From contig QEYB01000388.1 of NCBI GenBank assembly GCA_017562135.1, positions 434,001-498,000 on the forward strand: 64,000 nt of DNA. Direction: 5' to 3'. A program made the translations under genes and the position numbers. The notes beneath the pieces were generated by a model. That model made no database searches and was not told where the DNA came from. It saw only the letters and a program-made list of their open reading frames with translations. Positions 54,901-64,000 of this stretch are shown here, in pieces; the first letter of the stretch is position 1; every line of letters begins with the position of its first letter. The stretch is from Dipylidium caninum. Taxonomy: Eukaryota; Platyhelminthes; Cestoda; Cyclophyllidea; Dipylidiidae.

Positions 54901-57900
54901 ACAATTCCGTTGCCATGATATTCATCTGCTGCCTTATCTCAAATTTAACTTCTTTCCTTGCCGCCTCTGCCTCGGAGAGCCCAAATATTTGGAAAAAGGA
55001 CAGACATATCAAGTAGGAACTGGCCCTGATCCCTTAGAATCGCAACTGCAGCGTGGCGGTTATTTTTCACTCAAGATCATTAAATCTTCTCTGCGTAGCC
55101 TTTAGATGCATTGACTGGTTGGCCGAGTACACTGAACTCCTTCGGGATTGGGGAAGCTACTGTGCCACCTTCTCTGCTACCAAGGTGAGGCATCAAACCG
55201 GTCAAGTATGGAGTTGGGTACCTTAATTTCAACTTCAATTTTCGCAGTTTCTCCCTCCACGCCCCCCCCCCCTACCTGATACTCCTGCCCAAATAGGCAT
55301 CGGCATAGCGGAAATGAAATGCGGCATTGCACCCAAGTGGGAAATTTCCGTGCAGATGAAGAAGACCAACCAGAACCAGGTCCCGATTATAAATCCTCAG
55401 AGCAAAGAAGTAAAACTCACATGAATGTGTGGCTTTTTGCCATCGGAGTTTTTCTCCTGCCATGGGTCATAAGGGGGTCAAAAAACGGAACCCTATTGGT
55501 AGAATTTTAACCTTTAATGAGTTTTAAATCACAACACCAGACCAAATGAAACGCAATACTGAGGCGTGGAATGTGGAATCATGGTTGTTCGAGTAATTTC
55601 ACCTCTTCACAATTCCATTTTATCTACTCAAGTCACCTCATCTCCCCCTTTTCATCCTGTTCTTGGACGTGGCTGGACACCCCACGGCCAAGCAGGTTTC
55701 CATACAACTCCTCCTGCAGATTTGTTAAACCCCCGGCGTAATAGTACGAAGAGAGACGGAGTGAGATGCGTATGGACGATTTTAACATTTATTTTACCAG
55801 GTTGAATGAAAAAGTCGACTTTCATTGGTGCTTAAAGTCGTCCCTTTCAAAGCAACCTTTCACAGTTTAAATCGCTTGAGTTTTTAACCACAGGACAGGA
55901 CAACTTCTTCAATCGAGTGCCAAATTAAAAGGCGATTTTGACGCGAGACTCATTTCATTCGCACCTTAATCTGAAGGAAACTGTCTCCAAGTGGAGGTGG
56001 GAAGTTTTCTTGATCTTCCAACGCAGCCGTGAAGACGAACGTCCGCCGATAGGAGTTATGAGGTGTGGATGTCTCCCGACGAAATCTTTCTCTTTCAGGT
56101 ATGCCACCACTAAACGTACGTCCCTTATCCTCCTCTTGGGCCATGTTAGTGTGAACTTCCCCTCATCCTCCTACGGTGGCCCACAAAAACGACTTCCCAT
56201 CTCTGAACTGCAATGTCTACCCATCGAGATTTCAACCAAGGCGCTCTCAAGTGTAAAATTACTTTTAAGGACTCTTGCAGGAGAGACTATGTTCAGATGC
56301 CATTTGCAGGGACAATAATGGAGAGAATTAGTGTTGTCACACTGCCAAGACTCAAAAAGAAAGGCAAAAAAGCAAAATCATGCGTTGCTATGGTGAGAGG
56401 AAAGTACTTCTTCCTTTCTACCCTTGGCTTCGTCATCCATATTATTATTATAGTAACATTTGCATAATGATACGGAGCAGAGGGGGGCGGGGGTGGGAAA
56501 GTCCCCGCCCACCAATCAGAATTTTTGTCGTTCGTGATTTACATCCTTTAAGACTGAGGCGGTAATGTTGGTACTTTTAGCTTCCTCCACCGTTTCCTAC
56601 TCACATCTCTACGCAATTTGCGCAAATGAAATTAGGCATTCTTTTTATCTTTTTTTACTATTCCTTTTTCTCCCCCCTTTTAATGCACTACACTCACGTC
56701 ATTTTTGTTCACCTCAAGCCCACAAGAGGTTCGAGATGGGCTGACACTGAGGTTAACATTGACACAGAAATGGAGAGAATGTTCCATATCCCAGTTTGAG
56801 GCGATGGGTAGGACGCCGTCTTGACCGAAATCACAGGGCTTGAGAACACAGTTTCGTGGAATAACTGCAGTTGTTTGACCTTCACCAACTAAGTAGGCCA
56901 TGGCGTTCCCGTCGATCAATGATTGGCGCAATTGTTGGTACGGGGGCCGCATTGGTGGACGGAAACAAAGCAGAAACCTGTTTGATGTACACGATACGTG
57001 AACTGTATAAAGCAGAAAAAAGAAGGCATAAAAACAAAAGTGTATTATCTCAGTAGTTTACAAGGTGGTACAGGAATGCACCCACTGCATTCAAACTTCC
57101 GGCAGTGAATGTGGTCATTAACAGTGCGTTGTAGTAGAACAAATTCTCTTGAATCGCGAAAACTTGGAAGATCTTCAACAGGCCTATAAGTGAATTCTAA
57201 GGGAAGTGGGCTCGGAGGGGAAAAGGTGGGAGTTTGAGGTTGTCACTGAGACCGAATTTATCGGAACCCCCTGGTCACTCAGTCAACGCCCACCGCAGCC
57301 GTTTTCATGAAAAAAGCGTGGTCAACCACCGATCTGGGGGTGGAAGGTTCTAACAACCCGATAAAATGTAGAATGCCTCCATGGGGATATGGGGAAAGAG
57401 TTACCTCCTCGCGGCCATTAATTTAGCGGTAATGACAAAGTCAGAAGGCGAATGAGGCGAAGGCGGGAGAAGACGTAGGCGCATGAGAATGTTGGAGAAG
57501 TTTTAGTTTTTTAAGAACTATTATACCCGAATGTGATTGTGTCTGACTACGCAAAATTCCATACATTAGAGTAGAGCCACTTGTGCACTGGAAGCGGGTA
57601 TATCAGCTCAACTTGAGTGGCGAGGGGTTTGGGGCTTTAAGAAGAAGGATCGAAGATTATAATGACGACGGGTGGCAAATTCATGTCCTAGCGTTGTCCA
57701 AAACTACTGACTAGTGGTAAGCTTTAGCCGCTTTTGAGAGGAGGCTTAAGGCAGGTTGGAAATAGTCTTAGGATAGCCTTATTTATACTCCCCACGAGAA
57801 TGCAAATGCCGGTGGACTGTGAAGTAGGAAATTTTTCGGGGGGGTAATTAGGCTTCGTGGTTGTGTAGTGATGAGCTTTTACCTCTCGCCAAACAAGTGC

Positions 57901-60900
57901 GACTTATTAGTTTTCATTGTGGTGAAAAACGGAGATTACCCAGGAGAAATGTATTCCATTCCTCCTGCTCCTCCTCCTCCTCCTTTTTTCCGCCACCACC
58001 ACTGTCGCCGCCTTTATCATCAGACTCTGGGGGTCTGCGTATGACAGTCACCATTAGCCCCAGAATCCTCTTACGCTGACACGCTATTGCAGTACGGCTA
58101 ATGGAATGTCTGAGAAGTCCGCTTCTCTCACCTGCTCATTAGCCTAGTGATTTGCCGTGGGTACAGTGAATGCGCTCCACGCAATCTAGATCGCAAACAT
58201 TCGAGTTGGACTGGCGGGCTGGCGCCATAACGCAGCATTCTACCTTGAGGTGGCTTTCTAAACGGTACAACGTTTAGGGTACTTAAAACTTAGGAGAACA
58301 TGTAATCCGGGAGCCTGGGAAAGTCAACTGCGAACGGGGTGAGTTGAGGGGGAATTTTAGTTCAGTGACAACTTATTCGGTTCTAATGAGATGTGGACTT
58401 TTGGAACAGCATCTCAAAGTCCTGTGAATGAAGAAACATTAATCGGAGGAGAGCTTCACAATTTCCAAGGAAGTCGTCCCATATTTTCGTGGAACGGGGG
58501 TCTTACACAAAATAATTTGGTGTATTTGGAAGTGAATTTCGATGCTTTGTCGGTCGGTAAAAGTCACAAGGTGGATTGGAGACTTGAAGTAATTCCACGA
58601 TCCCCAAATCACTGCATTGCCACAAAGGGGGTGACAATTCAAAGTAGGGTTGGAATAAGATTAATGACTGAGGTATGCGTATATGGCCTGTTTGGAGGAA
58701 GACTCTTCTGGTGAAAGCTCAGAGGCCATTTAGGCAGATTTGAGAGTTACCCTTAAGAGGGAGCTAAAGTAGCGCTCGACTTTTATGGCCTCCCTTCGGC
58801 AAACAATGTCGGCTTGGTGTGGACTTGCCCCGCTAGCACTAAGAGGATGTTTGTCTCCATACCATGCTCAAAAACGCTCATAAAGTGGCTGATAATATGA
58901 GCTGACAACCTCTAAGACTTGGAAATCGCTCAGGAGGTCTGGAAGCAGAGCTTCGGAATGCCTAGGTGAAATGGTCAGCTAAACACAAGAAGTCAGCGGC
59001 GTTTTCTCTTACTCATCGGTGTAGCACAGTAGTCATTCGGGACTTCAGAAGTATGCGTCTCGAGCTCCATGACCCCGTTGATTTCACTGCCCTTCTCCAA
59101 GATGACATCCAACGCTGGCCAATCGGGCGAGTAAGACACAGAGAACTTTTCTCCAGAACCGCTCGTACTCTGACGAAGGGTTTGAATGTTTGGTGTGGAA
59201 CCGTTCCGAGGACAGCTTATTTCATCCGGCGTTCCATCCCCATTCAAGTCCACACAGGCGCTATCAGGGCTACCCTTTGTCCCGCAGGGAACACGTTTGA
59301 CTTAAAAGGCACGGAACAGCACGTTAGGCAGGTCTGAGTTCGCTATTGTGTGGGGAAATCCGGAGAATCGCTTTTCCACACTTATCAGCATGTAATAAAA
59401 GTGTCGAATAATGGGTGCTAAAGTATTTTCCTTCTACCTCCACAATCTACTCTTATGTCATTTTATCTCACGAGTGAAAGTGTCGTCCTCTTAGGGCAGT
59501 CAAATCTACGCCATACACCGGCAGGTAATGAGGTGCGCCAGGCAGGAACACGTACAACACTCGTGGTAGTGGAGACTCTGTTGGTATACTGGGAGGTACC
59601 CCATTTGGCACCGACAGCTCTTCGGGCCGCCGTTTGGAGAGAAGCAGTGAGAATTTTTGGGACGGCACAACAGGTCTACCTCGTTGCAGAGTTCGCCAAT
59701 GTCAACTGGAATAAACGAAACAAAAGAGATAAACTTCTTGCCCTAACTCCCAACGTATGGGGCGGTTTGATTAGTCAAGTCCACTTGCTAACCTTGCTAA
59801 CCTTTCTTGGGCCTAACTTTTTAGGAAGTGAGTTACCAACAAAGTTTAATTGATCGAGGAGAACTGGTAGATGATTTAATAAATAAATAAATAACCGAAG
59901 TATCAGTTTTCTTGTACCAAGGCCTAGCTTTGTGAACTCCAGACTCTCCTCCATTGCCCCATTGCCGTGTATGTCAAGTAATCGGTGGTTTTTAAATTTA
60001 CTCCTTCAGCATCCATCTCACTTCGTCTCCTCCCGCTTGAAGATTACGAGGAAATCAATTTCAACGTGACGCCTCTCACCTTACTCCGTCTGTGCCACTG
60101 CTTTTACTCCTTAAAGGATATTCCAAAGGAATTGCACTGAAGGAAAATTGTACCTAGAATGGCCTTGCAAAATGTCCAAGGGGTAGCATTCTTGTCACTC
60201 GATTCGTACGGCTTTTGTGGCACCGGCATTGCTGTATCATATGGACAGGCGCATCCAAATTTTGAGCTAAAATATTCAAAATATGGTACTGAGAAACGCC
60301 CCGACTGCATATGTTACCTCTTGCAATTAAGTGCTCTCATTGGGAGATCAGTGCGTCCCCAAATTCTAATGAGAAATCGTGGTGTCCGAGACGAAGATTA
60401 TCTGATTCCCTCGCCACCGCTTTCGATGTCCACCGACACCCGACGTAGAGGGAATCAGAAGTCGCTACCGGCTAGCAAGCCACTCCTTTAACTTCTCTCT
60501 TCCACACTTGCCGATTAGCAAATGCGTTGGGTGAGTGTTAAACAAAATTTCGTCATTATGTGCTAGTCTGAGGGTCAAATAGGTCCGATTGAAGACGCCT
60601 CGTGCGGCCAAGATATAACTTACCCTGAGGCCCCGTCTGAACTCTCTGCATAGTAGCAGATGCCGTTGATTTCTCCGCAGGTCTCGCAGAAACTGCTGTT
60701 CGACTTCTCGACGAGATTGCCTAGACCAGGAGAGTAAGTTTAGAACAGACGGTAGTTAGATGGTGCCTCAGCCCATCCGCCCTCTTCGTCCCACCTATCC
60801 GTTGCCTGTTCCCAGTCCATTCTCTCCATCTGCCCTGTTTGAAGCCCTGGGAATGCATGTTCTGTCTGTTTAATCTTTCATGAGTACCACCATCGCGTTT

Positions 60901-61051
60901 TATTGTTAGAGGTTAGAGTAGAAGAAAGTTAAATCGTGGGGAAAAGGGATTGATTTGGGTCTGGTTTGATGAAACTAAAAACCGGAGATATTACAAAGAG
61001 GAGGAGGAGGAAGAGGAGGACTTCTCCGCCTCCTTTACACAATTCTCGCAT
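45912..61051 (-). CDS. Membrane-anchored ZP-domain protein with EGF-like modules
   Basis: Single-pass surface protein. The 5' chain joins in phase: 61051-60976, 60720-60624, 60266-60154, 59705-59556, 59300-59013, 58612-58508. It encodes a signal peptide (MRELCKGGGEVLLFLLLLFV) and two EGF-like modules (FCETCGEINGICYY, FGCACP; LCNEVDLLCRP, SCRCQMGY), then CVDLNGDGTPDEISC. The 3' chain also joins in phase: 52033-51889, 51395-51305, 50701-50581, 49296-49191, 47424-46677, 46185-45912. It has the ZP-C pattern: LKATLFDP, TFVVESCHASS, VDIIDRGCPNP, FTAKTLPASSS, then paired cysteines (NRTHSCTSVFC), a membrane span (LLLIMVSLGLMLCLSMICGC) and a proline/serine-rich cytoplasmic tail of about 310 residues. 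Probable middle exons are 56713-~56976 (CVNVNLSVSPSRTSC), 55965-56091, 55276-55395, 54567-54811 (DALVWRSSVDMRFDLMC, ZP-N-like) and 53343-53649; their phases are not resolved. That both chains are one gene is inferred. ZP domains polymerise extracellular proteins. Confidence 0.6.
45948..45977. repeat. 15-base tandem duplication in the ZP gene's last exon
   Basis: GTTAGTAGCATGTCT is followed at once by GTTAGTAGTATGTCT. On the minus strand this lies inside the coding tail and yields the repeat RHTTN-RHATN close to the C-terminus. Confidence 0.85.
52797..52806. repeat. G10 homopolymer
   Basis: Run of ten G in an intron region of the ZP gene. Length is likely unreliable given the indels seen elsewhere. 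Confidence 0.8.
53314..53326. repeat. G13 homopolymer
   Basis: Run of thirteen G next to a probable middle exon of the ZP gene; frames on either side differ, so run length affects the gene model. Confidence 0.8.
55262..55272. repeat. C11 homopolymer
   Basis: Run of eleven C directly beside the donor (GTAGGG on the minus strand) of a probable ZP-gene exon. Confidence 0.8.
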
Positions 61052-62389
61052 TATCTCTAGGGGTGTGTCATCTGGGAAAGGAGAATGAGATAAAAAGGAA
61101 GGGAATGAGAGGGGAAAGTTGGGACAAGTTTTGTGCCTCCGCGAATAAAGCCTCTTGAGCGGTTTAATGTTGCGTACGGACGAAATAGAGCAGAATATGT
61201 TTTTCATTCGAAATTATCATCCCCCGGCTCGGCTTCCCTCTTTACTATTCCATTTCCCCCATTGCTCTACGCGTAGCCGATTTTGTTTAAGACGGCGTGA
61301 CGGTAATTTTATACTTTCTTATGCTCTATTTGTGGTTTTCAGGTCAACCGTTGCATGGCGTAAAAATGAGTCCACAAAAATATTCAAGATTCGTCTCACG
61401 ACATTTCCGTTTGCCTACTTAACGTCTCAGTTACATGCTCTTCCCATAACGATTTCATTGTGGGAAGAAACAGGTGAGCAAAAGATTTACGCTCCACTGA
61501 TCTTCCCTCCAGAAACGTTATGACACAGGGCAGTTGTTTCCTCATTTTCTAGAAGGAACCAAGTGTGGCCTGCGATATAAGATGATGTGGCTAATAACAA
61601 AAAGGGAGTGAATTTCGGGAGTTAAAGGGTACTACGTGGAGAAATAACTAATGGTTGGACAGGAAAAGGGGAAAAGTGGTGACTGGAGGGCCGCAAATGA
61701 CATGCCCGAAAGAGAAACTTACAAAGGTACAGAATAAGAGGATTTGAGGTATGACAAAATTACGACAACAAAAATGGCTTCGGTTACGGGGAGGCGGACA
61801 CAAATGCCGTGTTCTCCCAAACAATACGCAATTCTGGCCAATAGGAAACGAAAAAATTGCAGGAGAATGGAAAAAGCGGAAAAGGACTCGTTATTTCTGA
61901 TGTCCTCAACTAACTCACTGAAAACAACTTTAACTGACGAAGTTAGGCGGAGATATCAGCATCAAGAGTGACCAACCCCTTTTCCATTTATGACACGAAT
62001 TGACGACACGGTGATGGCAGCAGACTGGGGTCATTTTGTGGTTGGAAGGCCAGGCGAATTTATGAACAAAGGGACAAAACAGAGGGAAAATGGAGAAGGA
62101 TTTTATGCGTCAAACAATGAGTGAACATGAGTGAATAAACCTCAAGGAAGATGGAGTAATTTTAACTAGATTGAGAACAACAGTTCAAAAGTTAAAAAAA
62201 ATCCGAACACCTCCATTCGTAATAAGGGACTGAAGGTGGTACGCGTGGCTTGAAAAGAATTGTATGGTGAAAATTGTACGCGGAATTCACCAAACGAACA
62301 AACTGAGGCAGAAACCTCCTATTGCGCTAAATGAAACAAAAAGCAGGCTATCGCGAGTTTTTCGTTGGTGAACTTTGGTTCAGTCCGCC
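61052..62389. other. Spacer with ZP-gene promoter
   Basis: Lies upstream of the signal-peptide exon (-) and upstream of the small + frame at 62390. The two would be divergent. No core promoter element can be placed with confidence. Confidence 0.3.
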
Positions 62390-62587
62390 ATGTCTTCGCT
62401 GTCGTACACTCAACTTATGTCCCGCAAGCGGAAGCGCGTACCGGACGCAGAACCTGTGACTTCTAATGGCGAAGGACATGCTGCAGCAATGGAAATTGAG
62501 ATTAATGAACATAAGAAGTCAAGGATGGACCAAGTGGATGCCCCCGTCCCCTCGTCAAATGTTGTCCACATTCCACATTGGCAGTGA
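62390..62587 (+). CDS. Possible small nuclear protein, 65 residues
   Basis: ATG 62390 lies in a strong start context (CCGCCATGT) and opens an uninterrupted frame of 65 codons to TGA. The product is highly charged, with a classic basic nuclear-localisation cluster (SRKRKRVPD) near residue 12, a Glu-rich middle (AMEIEINEHKKSRM) and no hydrophobic core or cysteine. Composition and start context are better than expected by chance, but I know no matching family. It could be the first exon of a longer + strand gene running past 64000, or a spurious frame. Confidence 0.35.
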   Translation: MSSLSYTQLMSRKRKRVPDAEPVTSNGEGHAAAMEIEINEHKKSRMDQVDAPVPSSNVVHIPHWQ

Positions 62588-64000
62588 AAAGCATTCGGAC
62601 CTGACGTTGACGGAAAGAGATTGGAGATACGAAAAATGATGTAGATCCACACACCCCTCTCGCCTCTTAGCCTCAACTACTCCCCGTCCCCGTCCGCTCC
62701 GGGCACCCATTCGACAGTCATTTGATTTCTCTTGCGGTCAATGTAAAACTGCCCACCTCTTCTAGTGCACATCGTCATTTTCAATCCAATTTTTAAGTGT
62801 AATTTTCATCAAAGCTGTTCTACCATCTCCTCGAAGCTTGGACGCGGTTTTAGGCACAATCTTGAAGGTTTTAGCCTCCCGATGCGAAACTCTTCTTCGA
62901 ATGATAGAAGAACAGACTCAGCGCCAAACCATTAATTGGTTAAACGTCAACTTCTCGCAAATCAACCGGAAACAAGGCACTGTTTTAACGTTGGATAAAC
63001 AGGGATGGAAGTGGTTAGTCCTGGCCATGAGAAATGCGTATTTAATCGTTTTGTTGTTGCTATTAAGTAAATTCTTGTTGAAATTCTCTGTCGCCTGAAG
63101 TCAGCGCCTTCCGAAGACCATGTGCCTCTTCTTCAGCGACTCTCTGAGCTTCACCGTCTCCCACAAACAGCAACCGTATTTAACACAAATTGTTGAGGCA
63201 ACATGCTATAAACTTCTGCCACATAAGCGGAAGTGATTTCAGAGTTGTAAAGGCTCCATGAGCCCGAGAAGGAGCGAGGGAGGATTTCTCCCAAACCCAG
63301 ACTTTTCCAGTAAAATGAACTATGCTCCGATTCTCTCCCTTCACCTTCCATCTCATTCTCCCTTTCTCTCTCTCTCCCTCTCTTTCTCTCTCGGAACCTC
63401 GGAAAATTGACAGAAGACCATCATTTTTTTCCCATTAATGGTTCATGCATCCCAAGTCCTCGCCTAATTGCTCACTCTTCCGACATCTCTTCGCTTTTTT
63501 TCTCCACTGTCTCCTTCGTTTTATTCTACCGGATGCACTCCTTAAGGCTATTTATGTCATCGTTTTGTGGCAACCCTGTTCCGATTGCCCTCAAATTCCC
63601 CCACTATTTACCGCCTTGTTCAACCGCCGTTGAGTCACTGCTCCCCAACGGGAGGAACCTAATCAGACCATTTAGGCAGGAACACGACCAACATTAAACT
63701 TCATTTTTCCATACCGGCTGTTTGTAGATAAAAAAGGTGACTCCTTGCTTCAGGCATCATCCGAGTGGCAATTGCCATTGGGAATCGCGATAACGAGGGA
63801 GGAGTTGGCGGCTGGTAGTTTAGGACATTGAAGCGACCGAGTTGCTGTCAGCATTGTATTGAGATTAATTACACAATTCTCCATTCTGAGGCGGTGAGAA
63901 TTGCTCAAAACACTTTACTGGGACATGACAATTAACGGTCGGGGGCAGGGGGAGAAACAGCGTCCGTCACTTTGATGTCGACTCAGAAACACTAGTGAAT
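62588..64000. other. Right end, no firm gene
   Basis: A minus-strand frame ending at 63155 before a GTGAAG donor reads SWSLYNSEITSAYVAEVY and could be an exon of a further minus gene. A + frame at 62838-63098 ends in a hydrophobic helix (AYLIVLLLLLSKFLL) but starts without ATG. Neither is supported by a second exon. A CT/TC repeat lies at 63360-63393. Confidence 0.25.

Noticed and set aside
59455..59853. 132-codon + strand frame
   Set aside because: Lies antisense to the EGF-like exon 59705-59556, whose cysteine spacing and in-phase junctions are far stronger.

Overview
This looks like nuclear DNA from an invertebrate animal. It has many small, intron-split genes on both strands, AT-rich spacers and GT-AG introns ranging from 32 bases to several kb. 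The gene set (spliceosome, mitochondrial and cyclic-nucleotide signalling proteins) and the mix of tiny and kb-sized introns suggest a parasitic flatworm, probably a tapeworm. That assignment is inference. I saw no bacterial operons, CRISPR arrays, rRNA or clear tRNA genes.

Layout. 385-1895 (+): 3' end of an unidentified nuclear-type gene with a 14-base microexon. 3603-9009 (+): complete paraplegin-like (SPG7) m-AAA subunit whose zinc-protease motif HEXGH is replaced by QEAGR. 9789-10334 (-): PLAC8-like cysteine-rich protein. 10976-11777 (-): 3' part of a mitochondrial RBFA-like ribosome-assembly factor. 12313-13215 (-): unidentified multi-exon gene. 13880-15176 (-): SF3B4 splicing factor. 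16761-18749 (-): six-EF-hand CREC protein with a KDEL end. 19557-25260 (+): CTNNBL1. 27603-28745 (-): MsrA, first exon not found. 31088-44885 (+): complete cGMP-dependent protein kinase in 15 exons. 45912-61051 (-): large secretory/membrane protein with signal peptide, EGF-like modules, ZP domain, one membrane span and a proline-rich tail. 62390-62587 (+): possible small nuclear protein.

The genes do not form one pathway. SF3B4 and CTNNBL1 are both spliceosome-linked. SPG7-like and RBFA are mitochondrial. PKG and the ZP protein are signalling or cell-surface genes with long introns. The left half is compact with short introns; the right half (from about 31 kb) has much longer introns and many low-complexity tracts.

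A recurring technical signal matters for any user. At least eleven reading-frame breaks of one base occur inside otherwise well-conserved exons, nearly all at short homopolymers. When each is allowed for, exon lengths of four complete genes sum exactly to whole codons. I read these as assembly indels, not gene decay. The biological highlights are the apparently protease-dead paraplegin and the ZP/EGF membrane protein.
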